From positions 1 to 57,087 of the forward strand of contig NZ_FNQE01000026.1 in assembly GCF_900107485.1 (NCBI RefSeq): a stretch of DNA of 57,087 nucleotides, read 5' to 3'. The first letter of the stretch is position 1. The number at the start of each line of letters is the position of its first letter. Below are positions 7,506 through 17,741 of this stretch, piece after piece. The notes below the pieces were generated by a model that saw nothing but the letters and a program-made list of their open reading frames with translations, did no database searches and had not been told where the DNA came from. The stretch is from Proteiniborus ethanoligenes (GTDB taxonomy: Bacteria; Bacillota; Clostridia; Tissierellales; Proteiniboraceae). The translations under genes and the position numbers were made by a program.

Positions 7506-8963
7506 CTACTTAATCTCTTTCAATACCTCTAGCAAATATTCCCAAACTCTTCTAGTTGATGAAATACTTAAACGTTCATTTGGAGTATGGACATCAGACA
7601 TATTTGGTCCTAAAGATATCATATCAACATTATCCAGTTTTTCATCAAATAGTCCACATTCAAGGCCTGCATGAATTGCTGTGATTTTTGGTTCTTTTCC
7701 ATGGATTTTTTTATAGCAGTTTACAAACACCTGTCTAATATATGAGTCTTCTCTATACTCCCAAGCAGGATAATCACCATCATTTACAATATTAGCGTTG
7801 ATTAGCTTAGCCAATGCCTCTAGCTTTCTGACAACATCTAGCTTCAATGTTCTAACTGAACTTCTAATGGCGTTTTCAAGTATGACTTCATTTTCTTTAG
7901 TAGTCACAACGCCTAAGTTTGTAGAACTCTGAACTAAACCTTGTATTTCCATGCTCATGGTTTGAACCCCATTAGGAATCAACACTAATGCCGTTATAAC
8001 CTTTTCCATAGTTTCCTTAGAGAATATCCTATCATAATTAGAGCTCGACATATTTAGCTCAACTGTAACATCTGGATCTACTGCCTTTAATTCATGCCTG
8101 ATTATCTTATTCCACTCTTTTATTTCATTTTCAAAGCTTTCCTTGTCCTTACTACTTACTAATACTACTGCATCACTTTCTCTTGGTATGGCATTCATTT
8201 TTGCTCCACCATTGATTTGAGCTAAGTATATTGGCTTATTTTGGGATATATTGTATATTATTCTACCTAAAATCTTGTTAGAGTTACCTCTCTCTTTATT
8301 AATATCTATTCCAGAATGTCCGCCTTTTAATCCTCTAACTCTTAGCTCGTACTGGACTAAGTCCTCTAATGGTTTATCCCATTCAATAGGTATACTAATT
8401 CTACTTTTTATTCCACCTGCACAGCTTACTAATAGGGTTCCCTCTTCCTCTGAGTCCATATTTATTAATATCTTACCTTTTAAATTATTAGGGTCTAGGT
8501 TATTTGCTCCACCCATACCAGTTTCTTCTTCAGTAGTTATAAGGACTTCTAATGGTGGATGAGAAATTGTATCTGAATCGAGAATAGCTAATGCATAAGC
8601 TACTGCAATACCATTATCTGCACCTAATGTAGTGCCTGTGGCCATGACTAAGTCATCTTCAATTCGCAGCTTCAATGGTTCAGAAGAAAAATCATGCTCC
8701 GTATCATTATTTTTTTCGCAAACCATGTCCATATGTCCTTGTAGAATCACTACTGGAGCATTTTCATATCCCTTAGTTCCAGGCTTCTTTATAATAACAT
8801 TTAATGCTTCGTCTTGTATTACTTCTAGTTTACGCTTTCTTGCAAAATCAACTAAATAATCACTTACTCTCTTTTCATTTCCAGAGCATCTCGGTATTTG
8901 AGTTAAATCCTCAAAAAAACTAAATACAGCCTTTGGTTCAAGATTATTAAGCACCGTACTCAA
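7506..8963 (-). CDS. pepD: Aminoacyl-histidine dipeptidase PepD (M20C)
   Basis: A 485-residue zinc dipeptidase that splits Xaa-His and other dipeptides in the cytosol. Metal ligand motifs are QGHMDMVCEK near residue 80, GADNGIAVAYAL near 118, TTEEETGMGGA near 147 and GPNMSDVHTPNERL near the C-terminus. The lid domain lies between. Length matches PepD. The start is TTG at 8961-8963 with GGGAG eight bases upstream. It lies 37 bases after mnmA and may be read through from that unit. Confidence 0.92.
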   Translation of the reverse strand: MSTVLNNLEPKAVFSFFEDLTQIPRCSGNEKRVSDYLVDFARKRKLEVIQDEALNVIIKKPGTKGYENAPVVILQGHMDMVCEKNNDTEHDFSSEPLKLRIEDDLVMATGTTLGADNGIAVAYALAILDSDTISHPPLEVLITTEEETGMGGANNLDPNNLKGKILINMDSEEEGTLLVSCAGGIKSRISIPIEWDKPLEDLVQYELRVRGLKGGHSGIDINKERGNSNKILGRIIYNISQNKPIYLAQINGGAKMNAIPRESDAVVLVSSKDKESFENEIKEWNKIIRHELKAVDPDVTVELNMSSSNYDRIFSKETMEKVITALVLIPNGVQTMSMEIQGLVQSSTNLGVVTTKENEVILENAIRSSVRTLKLDVVRKLEALAKLINANIVNDGDYPAWEYREDSYIRQVFVNCYKKIHGKEPKITAIHAGLECGLFDEKLDNVDMISLGPNMSDVHTPNERLSISSTRRVWEYLLEVLKEIK

Positions 8964-9000
8964 TTCATCATCTCCCTCTAATTATGATTTTAAGTCTATT

Positions 9001-10981
<1,981 letters not shown>

Positions 10982-10985
10982 ATTA

Positions 10986-11663
10986 TCACCTCTCCTTAAC
11001 TGGATTAATCACTTTTACAGAAATAACATCCTCCATACTATTCAGCTTAGATATTACTTCTTCAGTGATTTCATCATCTGTTTCAATAATCATAGAAGCC
11101 TCTACACCCTTTTTCTTTCTTTTAACCTTCATTATTCCTATATTAATATTGTTTTGTGAAAGGCATGTAGTAACACTGCTTATAATCCCTTTTTTATCAT
11201 TTTGCACAATAATTAGAGTAGGATGATCTCCTGTTATTTTAACATTATAACCATCTACATTTGTAATTATTATATTTCCTCCACCTATAGATGAGCCTGT
11301 GACCTCCGTTTTGCTTCCTTCTTTTTTATTAAATACAATTTTTACAGTGTTTTCATGTTGATTCCCTAGGTCCGCTTCCTGGAATGAAACTTTAATATTT
11401 TTTTCCTCTGCTATTTGTAATGAACTTTTCAATCTTTCATCATATGGCTCCATACCAAGAATTCCAGCTACTAATGCTTTATCTGTACCATGTCCCTTGT
11501 AGGTTTTAGCAAAAGAACCATGAAGATAGAAGGTTACAGATTCGATATCTTCACCTGCAATATATTTAGCAACTTTTCCAAGCCTAGCTGCTCCTGCTGT
11601 ATGTGAACTAGAAGGTCCTACCATAATAGGTCCTAATATGTCAAACATGCTATATTCTTTCAT
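10986..11663 (-). CDS. sdaAB: L-serine dehydratase, iron-sulfur type, beta subunit
   Basis: A 225-residue subunit. The N-terminal half has FDILGPIMVGPSSSHTAGAARLG, the diagnostic motif of this family. The C-terminal 75 residues (DHPTLIIVQNDKKGIISSV) are an ACT domain, which in related enzymes binds serine or acts as a regulatory module. It pairs with the adjacent alpha subunit. Two-chain enzymes of this kind are typical of Gram-positive bacteria. GGAG lies before the ATG and it is the first gene of the unit. Confidence 0.94.
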   Translation of the reverse strand: MKEYSMFDILGPIMVGPSSSHTAGAARLGKVAKYIAGEDIESVTFYLHGSFAKTYKGHGTDKALVAGILGMEPYDERLKSSLQIAEEKNIKVSFQEADLGNQHENTVKIVFNKKEGSKTEVTGSSIGGGNIIITNVDGYNVKITGDHPTLIIVQNDKKGIISSVTTCLSQNNINIGIMKVKRKKKGVEASMIIETDDEITEEVISKLNSMEDVISVKVINPVKER

Positions 11664-11753
11664 AAATATTCATACTCTCCTTATATGAATTTTAATGTGT
11701 TTTTTTGAATTCTACCATAATATATTTACTACTACAAGGTAAAAAGCTATGTC

Positions 11754-11786
11754 TTTAAAAAACAAACTGCTGAATTTTTCAGCAGC
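11754..11786 (-). terminator. Terminator of the clpE-like gene
   Basis: An eight-base-pair stem CTGCTGAA/TTCAGCAG (11767-11774 with 11778-11785) with a three-base loop. On the minus strand it is followed by TTTGTTTTTT. It starts right after the stop codon. Confidence 0.78.
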
Positions 11787-14066
11787 TTACTTTACAACTA
11801 TCTTATCATCTTCTACATCTATATTTATAGTATATCCATCCTTAAATTTATCCTTTAAATACAATTCTGCTATTTCATCTTCTATATATCTTTGTATAGC
11901 TCTTCTTAATGGACGAGCACCATATTTCTGATCATACCCTTTTTTAACTAGTAAATCCTTAGCCTCATCTGATACATAGAGATTAAAGCCCTTTTCTTCT
12001 ACGTCCCCAACCACTTCTTTAAGCATTAAATCTACTATTTGACGTAGTTCTTCATTAGAAAGATGCGTAAATACAATGGTTTCATCTACTCTGTTTAAGA
12101 ACTCTGGTCTAAAGGCTTGCTTTAAGGCGTCATTTACTCTGCTTTCTAAAGCTACATACCCATCTCCAGCAAATCCAAATGTGCTTGTGTTAAAGCTCGT
12201 TCCAGCATTGGATGTCATGATAATAACAGTATTTTCAAAGAAAACAGTTCTACCCTGACTATCTGTTAGTCTCCCATCCTCTAATATTTGAAGAAGCATA
12301 TTAAATACATCTGGATGTGCTTTTTCTATTTCATCTAATAAAATAACGGAATATGGTTTTCTTCTAACCTTTTCAGTTAGCTGTCCTCCTTCATCATAGC
12401 CAATATATCCTGGAGGTGCTCCTATAAGCTTTGATACTGTATGTTTTTCCATAAATTCTGACATGTCTATACGTATCATTGCTTCTTCGCTACCAAAAAG
12501 TTCACAGGCAAGTGCCTTAGCAAGCTCTGTTTTCCCTACTCCCGTAGGTCCAACAAATATGAAGGATGCTGGCTTTTTCTTTTTCCTAAAGCCTGAACGG
12601 TTTCTTCGTATTGCCTTAGACAAGCTCACTATTGCTTCATGCTGTCCAACAACTCTTTTGTGTAGGATATCTTCTAGGCTTAAAAGCTTAGCTGCTTCCT
12701 CTTTAGTGATTCTCTGTACAGGTATCTTAGTCCAAGCTTCTATTACATAAGCAATGTCATCAAAGGTTACTTGGATTTCACAGCATTCTTTTTCTATTTT
12801 CTTAATCTTATCCTCTATTCTATACTCTTCCATTTTATATTCTGCTGCTTTTTCATAATTGTCAGAATTAGCAGCAGCTTCTTTTAGCTCCTGTACCTTC
12901 TTTAAATCTTCCTTTAATACCTCTAGCTCAACAAATCCTTGATTTCTTAAGTTTACTCTTGAGCCCGCTTCATCAATTACATCAATAGCTTTGTCAGGCA
13001 AAAATCTATCGGAAATATATCTTTCAGAAAGTCTAACAGCTGTATCTATGACATCATCAGGTATCTGAACCTTATGATAATCTTCATAGTATCCCTTTAT
13101 TCCCTTTAATATTTCGATTGCTTCGTCAATAGTAGGCTCTTCAACAAGAACTGGTTGAAATCTTCGTTCTAATGCAGAATCCTTTTCTATATGCTTTCTA
13201 TATTCTTCTAATGTTGTAGTTCCTATAACTTGTATTTCTCCATTTGCAAGTGAAGGCTTAAGAATATTAGCCGCATTCATAACTCCTCCATGAACTTCTC
13301 CAGCACCCATAATATTATGAATTTCATCAATAACTAATATTATATTCCCAAACTCTTTTGCTTCATCAATAATAGCCTTCATACGCCCTTCGAATTGGCC
13401 TCTAAACTGAGTTCCAGCTACAATAGCCGTTAAGTCTAGTAAATATATTTCTGCATCAAATAGCTTTGCTGGAACTTGTTTGTCAACTATTTTAACTGCT
13501 AAGCCTTCTGCTATTGCAGTTTTACCAACTCCAGGCTCACCAATTAGCACAGGGTTATTTTTTGTTCTTCTATTTAATATTTGAATAACTCTATCTATTT
13601 CTCTATTTCTTCCTATTATTTTATCTATCTGTTTGTCCATTGCTTTATCTGTTAAATTTGTACCATAGGTATCTAAATATTTCTTCTTTTTTCTAGAAGG
13701 TTTTTTCTCTGCTTTTGCACTGGAATCTTTTTCCTTGATTTCAGAATCTATGCTTTTAGCCTTTGGCTCATATTCTTCCTTTTTATCTGGAACAATATCT
13801 TTTAATATGCTTAAAAAAGGATTCTCTGATTCTATATTTTCAAAGTCTCCATCCTCCATATTTTGAAGAATAGAATTCATTTGATTTGTAATATTTTCAA
13901 TCTCCTCAGGTTTCATATTCATCTGCCCAATTAATTGGTCTATAACTGGAAGTCCCATTTTTTTCGCACATTCCATACATATTCCAGTAATTTCAGTTTT
14001 CCCATTTTCTATTTTTGTTGTAAGCATAACTGCAACATTTTTTTTGCATATAGAACACAACTTCAT
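11787..14066 (-). CDS. clpE: ClpE-type AAA+ unfoldase, Clp protease ATPase subunit
   Basis: A 759-residue HSP100 protein. Residues 4-33 form a zinc finger (CSIC and CMEC pairs) in place of the usual Clp N-domain repeats, which is the ClpE arrangement. A variable acidic/lysine-rich linker runs to about 140. The first AAA+ domain has GEPGVGKT and VIDEIHN. A UVR-like coiled segment is near 395-430. The second AAA+ domain has GPTGVGKT and LLDEIEKA, and a TFGF tripeptide that may be the ClpP-docking loop. It would unfold proteins for ClpP. It is slightly longer than Bacillus ClpE. No CtsR or CIRCE operator was seen upstream. Confidence 0.88.
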   Translation of the reverse strand: MKLCSICKKNVAVMLTTKIENGKTEITGICMECAKKMGLPVIDQLIGQMNMKPEEIENITNQMNSILQNMEDGDFENIESENPFLSILKDIVPDKKEEYEPKAKSIDSEIKEKDSSAKAEKKPSRKKKKYLDTYGTNLTDKAMDKQIDKIIGRNREIDRVIQILNRRTKNNPVLIGEPGVGKTAIAEGLAVKIVDKQVPAKLFDAEIYLLDLTAIVAGTQFRGQFEGRMKAIIDEAKEFGNIILVIDEIHNIMGAGEVHGGVMNAANILKPSLANGEIQVIGTTTLEEYRKHIEKDSALERRFQPVLVEEPTIDEAIEILKGIKGYYEDYHKVQIPDDVIDTAVRLSERYISDRFLPDKAIDVIDEAGSRVNLRNQGFVELEVLKEDLKKVQELKEAAANSDNYEKAAEYKMEEYRIEDKIKKIEKECCEIQVTFDDIAYVIEAWTKIPVQRITKEEAAKLLSLEDILHKRVVGQHEAIVSLSKAIRRNRSGFRKKKKPASFIFVGPTGVGKTELAKALACELFGSEEAMIRIDMSEFMEKHTVSKLIGAPPGYIGYDEGGQLTEKVRRKPYSVILLDEIEKAHPDVFNMLLQILEDGRLTDSQGRTVFFENTVIIMTSNAGTSFNTSTFGFAGDGYVALESRVNDALKQAFRPEFLNRVDETIVFTHLSNEELRQIVDLMLKEVVGDVEEKGFNLYVSDEAKDLLVKKGYDQKYGARPLRRAIQRYIEDEIAELYLKDKFKDGYTINIDVEDDKIVVK

Positions 14067-14278
14067 CTAAACCACCTCTACTTTCTATGTGAAATTGCAA
14101 TATTAATATAGTATATCATATTTTATACCCTTATTTGGGTGGGCTAAATATTATTTTCTATTCCTGAATACTACTAAAAGAATTTCTTGTTTGTTTTTTT
14201 TACTATTACATTATAACATATACTTATAACTATATATGCAAGGTTTATTTATGAAAACACAAAGTGTGATAATTTTTG

Positions 14279-14307
14279 TTGCTATTGTAAATGAAATCAA
14301 ATATAAT
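14279..14307 (+). promoter_or_regulatory. Sigma-A promoter of the DEAD-box helicase
   Basis: TTGCTA (14279-14284), a 17-base spacer and a perfect TATAAT (14302-14307). Transcription would start near 14314 and give an untranslated leader of about 150 bases. Confidence 0.6.
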
Positions 14308-14391
14308 TAGTATGGTTTAAACATGAAGTTTGAAAAAAATAGTTAATTATACTTATTTTATATATGATTTTTGTTTATACTATTAATTGAC

Positions 14392-14429
14392 GGAAGGTTC
14401 TTTTAAAATAAATCAAAGGAGAACTTTCC
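14392..14429 (+). other. Leader hairpin in the helicase 5' untranslated region
   Basis: GGAAGGTTC (14392-14400) pairs with GAACTTTCC (14421-14429), nine pairs with one G-T, around a 20-base loop. No T tract follows, so it is not a terminator. It lies 38 bases before the helicase start and might affect stability or translation. Confidence 0.4.
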
Positions 14430-14466
14430 TATTCGTTATAAAAATATAGAGAAAAGGGAATGAATT

Positions 14467-16080
14467 ATGAAGAATTTAGTTTTTGGAGAATTAAATCTAT
14501 CTAAAGAGATAGAAAAAGCAGTAAGTGAAATGGGATTTGAGGAGGCAACACCAATACAATCTCAATCTATTCCTCATATAATGGATGGAAAGGATGTTAT
14601 AGGTCAAGCTCAAACTGGTACGGGAAAAACATGTGCTTTTGGTATACCTACTATTGAAATGGTAGAACCAAGTAATGAAAATATACAAGCATTAATCTTA
14701 TCTCCTACTAGAGAATTAGCTATACAAATATCTGAGGAATTAAAGGAAGTATCAAAATACAAAAAAGGTATTAGAATATTACCTGTATATGGTGGTCAAC
14801 CTATCGAGCGTCAAATAGCTGCGTTAAAAAAACGCCCACAGATTATTATTGGAACTCCAGGAAGATTGATGGACCATATGAGAAGGCGTACTATTAAGCT
14901 TGTAGACTTAAAAATGGTAATCTTAGATGAAGCAGATGAAATGTTAAATATGGGATTTAGAGAAGATATTGACGAGATTTTAGAGAAGGTACCACAAGAA
15001 AGGCAAACAATTCTTTTCTCTGCTACTATGTCTAAGGAAATAATGGATTTAACAGCTAAATATCAAAAGGATGCAGTTTTGGTTAAGGCTGTTCATAAAG
15101 AACTTACTGTACCAAATATTGAGCAATATTATTTGGAGGTTAGGGAAGCATCAAAATTAGATCTTTTATCTAGAATAATTGATAAAGAGGGTATAAAGCT
15201 GTCTCTTGTATTTTGTAACACAAAAAAACGAGTAGATGAACTTACTTCCAGTCTTCAATCTAGAGGATATATGGCTGAAGCACTCCATGGAGATATGAAG
15301 CAATCACAACGTGACAGAGTAATGTCTAGATTTAGAAATGGGTCTATTGAAATATTAGTTGCTACTGATGTGGCTGCACGTGGTATTGATGTAGATAATG
15401 TTGAAGCAGTGTTTAACTACGATATCCCTAATGACGAAGAGTATTATGTTCACAGAATTGGTAGAACTGGTAGAGCTGGCAAAACTGGTGTAGCTTATAC
15501 TTTTGTAGCTGGAAGAGAATTTTACAGATTAAAAGATATCCAAAGATACACTAAATCAAAAATAGTTCTTATGAAGCCACCTTCACTATCTGATATTGAA
15601 GAAAGTAAAGTCAACAATGTATTAAAGGACTTAAAAAATGTTATAGCTAAAAATAATCTTGGCAAATATGTAGGATATATTGACAAAATTCTTGAAGATG
15701 TTCACCTAGAAAATCAAGAGAACTATATAACTACTATAGACATAGCAGCAGCATTATTAAAAACTTTAGTCACTCAGAATAGTAAAAATGATTTTTCTCA
15801 AGCTGATACATATAACTATGAAGATACTGGTGCGGAAAAAGGAATGGTTAGACTATTCGTAAACATGGGTAGAAAAGACAGAATACAGCCAAAGCATATA
15901 GTAGAGGCTATTGCATCTAGAACTAGTCTTTCCGGTAAATTAATAGGTGCTATAGATATATTTGATAAATTTTCTTTTGTAGATATTCCTTATGAATATG
16001 TTGATGAAGTATTATCTCCATCAAAAAACTTTAGAATAAAAGGAAAAAAGCTAACTGTAGAAAAGGCTAATAGAAAATAA
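14467..16080 (+). CDS. DEAD-box ATP-dependent RNA helicase (DeaD/CshA type)
   Basis: A 537-residue RNA helicase. Q motif (ATPIQSQSIP), AQTGTGKT, PTRELAIQ, TPGRLMDH, DEAD, SAT, ATDVAARGIDV and HRIGRTGRAG follow in order through residue about 350. The C-terminal 75 residues (VRLFVNMGRKDRIQP to the end) form a DbpA-like RNA-binding domain. It probably remodels rRNA or structured mRNA, and homologues act at low temperature. AAAGGG precedes the ATG. It has a consensus-like promoter, a leader of about 150 bases, and a strong terminator behind it. Confidence 0.93.
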   Translation: MKNLVFGELNLSKEIEKAVSEMGFEEATPIQSQSIPHIMDGKDVIGQAQTGTGKTCAFGIPTIEMVEPSNENIQALILSPTRELAIQISEELKEVSKYKKGIRILPVYGGQPIERQIAALKKRPQIIIGTPGRLMDHMRRRTIKLVDLKMVILDEADEMLNMGFREDIDEILEKVPQERQTILFSATMSKEIMDLTAKYQKDAVLVKAVHKELTVPNIEQYYLEVREASKLDLLSRIIDKEGIKLSLVFCNTKKRVDELTSSLQSRGYMAEALHGDMKQSQRDRVMSRFRNGSIEILVATDVAARGIDVDNVEAVFNYDIPNDEEYYVHRIGRTGRAGKTGVAYTFVAGREFYRLKDIQRYTKSKIVLMKPPSLSDIEESKVNNVLKDLKNVIAKNNLGKYVGYIDKILEDVHLENQENYITTIDIAAALLKTLVTQNSKNDFSQADTYNYEDTGAEKGMVRLFVNMGRKDRIQPKHIVEAIASRTSLSGKLIGAIDIFDKFSFVDIPYEYVDEVLSPSKNFRIKGKKLTVEKANRK

Positions 16081-16087
16081 TAAATTA

Positions 16088-16159
16088 AAACCCTTCTTAA
16101 TAATCATACTGTTCATAAGCTCTGTGGCTTTGAACAGCATGATTATTACGGAAGGGTTT
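16088..16159. terminator. Large bidirectional terminator hairpin
   Basis: AAACCCTTC (16088-16096) pairs with GAAGGGTTT (16151-16159). An inner stem pairs AATAATCAT-x-CTGTTCA with TGAACAG-x-ATGATTATT. It separates the helicase from the convergent methionine sulfoxide reductase gene, and each strand ends in an A/T-rich tail. Confidence 0.75.
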
Positions 16160-16187
16160 ATTAATAACTAGATAGAAACTTTCTGTA

Positions 16188-16685
16188 TTATATTTTGTTC
16201 CAATCTATGTATTGATTAAGCTTTTCAACAAATCTCTCAAAATATTCTCCTTCTAGCTCTGTAAATCTATCAAATTCAGGACTATCTAAATCAAGAACTC
16301 CATAGACCTTATTATCCTTTACTATTGGAACAACCAGCTCAGAGTTTGATGCTGAATCACAGGCAATATGTCCCGGGAAATTATGCACATTTGGCACAAT
16401 TTGAGTCTCTCTTGTTCTTGCTGCCGCACCACATACTCCTGCACTAAGCTTAATTCTATTACATGCTGGCAGCCCTTGAAAAGGACCTAGTACTAGCTCT
16501 TCTCCCCTCAACAAATAAAACCCTGCCCAATTAAGTCTATCTATAATAGCATATATAAGTGCAGAAGCATTTGAAAGGTTAGCTAGAGGATCTTTTTCAG
16601 AGCTTAATTGCCCTTCTAGAGTCAGAAGTAAATAGTCTAGCCTTTGTTTATCATTCATTTTTTCAATACCCTTTAGTTTAATCAT
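16188..16685 (-). CDS. Free methionine-(R)-sulfoxide reductase (GAF domain)
   Basis: A 165-residue single GAF-domain enzyme that reduces free methionine-R-sulfoxide with thioredoxin. The three conserved cysteines are present: QGLPAC, GVCGAA and FPGHIACD, together with SNSELVVPI. This is the fRMsr/YtsP signature that separates it from signalling GAF proteins. The start is placed at the ATG at 16683-16685, with AAGGAGAT eight bases upstream. A longer frame from 16775 would add 30 residues without a site. It protects methionine from oxidation. Confidence 0.9.
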   Translation of the reverse strand: MIKLKGIEKMNDKQRLDYLLLTLEGQLSSEKDPLANLSNASALIYAIIDRLNWAGFYLLRGEELVLGPFQGLPACNRIKLSAGVCGAAARTRETQIVPNVHNFPGHIACDSASNSELVVPIVKDNKVYGVLDLDSPEFDRFTELEGEYFERFVEKLNQYIDWNKI

Positions 16686-16839
16686 AGAAATATCTCCTTT
16701 CCCTATAATCTCAAGTAATATTAGGGTTTTATTATGTTCATTAATCATTATACCATTTAGATTATGGTAATTCACTAATATTATAATTACAAAATGCTAT
16801 AATAATTATATAAGGAATAGAATCTTGCCTTGTAAGCAA

Positions 16840-16876
16840 AGTCTCAAAACCCTGGTTCCCTTCAAATTTTGAGACT
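16840..16876 (+). other. Inverted repeat upstream of the glycosylase gene
   Basis: AGTCTCAAAA (16840-16849) pairs perfectly with TTTTGAGACT (16867-16876) around a 17-base loop, followed by CTTTAATAT. It sits 70 bases before the glycosylase start. It may be an attenuator-like hairpin in its leader or a terminator; nothing decides between them. Confidence 0.4.
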
Positions 16877-16946
16877 CTTTAATATAGATTGTCTTTAGTC
16901 TAAAATTCAAAAGAAAAAAATTAATGTACCTAAGGAAGGTGATGTT

Positions 16947-17558
16947 ATGAAAAAATTGGAGCGAAGTTTTTACAATAAAAGCGCTTTAGTTCTTGCGAAG
17001 GATTTATTAGGTAAGTATTTAGTGTTTAATACTGACTCTGAAAGGTTAGTAGGGAAAATAGTAGAAACAGAAGCTTATATGGGCTTTAATGATAAGGCGG
17101 CACATACCTATAATGGTAGAAGAACTCCTAGAACAGAGGCCATGTATGGAGAAGAAGGGCATGCATATGTATATTTGATTTATGGTATGTATAATTGCTT
17201 TAATGTAGTGGCGGCAGAAAAAGAAATAGCCCAAGCAGTTCTTATAAGGGGATTAGAGCCAATAGAAGGTCTGGAAGCAATGTCATTGAATAGATTTAAT
17301 AAGCCCTATGAGAAATTGAAAGGTTCTCAAATTATAGCTTTAACTAACGGGCCTGGTAAACTATGTCAGGCCTTAGGAATAACTAGGGATATAAATGGTG
17401 AAGATTTAACTGGAAATAGACTTTATATTTGCTCTGTAAAAGAAGTTTCTTTTGATATAGTAGAAACAAAGAGGATAGGTATAGATTATGCTGAAGAAGC
17501 AAGGGATTTTCTATGGAGATTTTATATTAAGGATAATAAATTTGTTAGTGTACCCTGA
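16947..17558 (+). CDS. DNA-3-methyladenine glycosylase (AAG/MPG family)
   Basis: A 203-residue base-excision repair enzyme that removes alkylated purines such as 3-methyladenine. The family motifs are present: LAKDLLGKYL near residue 17, IVETEAYMG with the catalytic glutamate near 42, HTYNGRRTPRTEAMY, YVYLIYGMYNCFNVV near 75-90, and GPGKLCQALGI. Length is normal. GGAAGGTGAT precedes the ATG. It is monocistronic and convergent with the CofE-like gene. Confidence 0.93.
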   Translation: MKKLERSFYNKSALVLAKDLLGKYLVFNTDSERLVGKIVETEAYMGFNDKAAHTYNGRRTPRTEAMYGEEGHAYVYLIYGMYNCFNVVAAEKEIAQAVLIRGLEPIEGLEAMSLNRFNKPYEKLKGSQIIALTNGPGKLCQALGITRDINGEDLTGNRLYICSVKEVSFDIVETKRIGIDYAEEARDFLWRFYIKDNKFVSVP

Positions 17559-17576
17559 TTATAAATAAATCAAAGT

Positions 17577-17676
17577 CTCGCAACACAAATTTATTTGTTC
17601 CCTCTCGCTATTATAAATTTGGTCCTAACGGACACTCTTGTCATAAACCTACAATAAGGTTGGTACTCGTTGCGGG
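17577..17676 (+). other. Candidate folded RNA element or small repeat
   Basis: A 100-base intergenic stretch that can fold as a multi-branched structure. The closing stem pairs CTCGCAAC (17577-17584) with GTTGCGGG (17669-17676), seven Watson-Crick pairs and one G-U. Inside are CAAATTTAT/ATAAATTTG (17586-17594, 17613-17621), GTCC/GGAC (17622-17625, 17630-17633) and AACCT/AGGTT (17646-17650, 17657-17661). It is richer in G and C than its flanks. No known RNA family was recognised. It could also be a degenerate mobile repeat. Confidence 0.3.
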
Positions 17677-17719
17677 CCTACCTACAATTTGACTCGCTCA
17701 TTGGTTAGTCATAAAGAAA

Positions 17720-17741
17720 GCAGAGTAAACTATTACTCTGC
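17720..17741 (-). terminator. Terminator overlapping the stop of the CofE-like gene
   Basis: GCAGAGTAA (17720-17728) pairs with TTACTCTGC (17733-17741) around a four-base loop. The stop codon lies within the stem, and the minus strand continues TTTCTTTAT. Confidence 0.7.

Larger units (their letters stand above)
14067..14466. other. Divergent intergenic region between clpE and the DEAD-box helicase
   Basis: 400 bases without a gene. The right half holds the helicase promoter and its leader, listed separately. The left 150 bases hold the AGGTGG ribosome site of clpE and a TATACT hexamer (minus strand, about 14110-14115) without a convincing -35 box. No CtsR, CIRCE or T-box sequence was found. 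Confidence 0.5.

Noticed and set aside
14067-14230. CtsR or CIRCE operator upstream of clpE
   Set aside because: Neither the GGTCAAA direct repeat nor the TTAGCACTC inverted repeat is present.
17577-17676. tRNA gene
   Set aside because: It is too long, lacks the GTTCRA T-arm and a matching acceptor stem with an anticodon loop. No tRNA or rRNA gene was found in the window.
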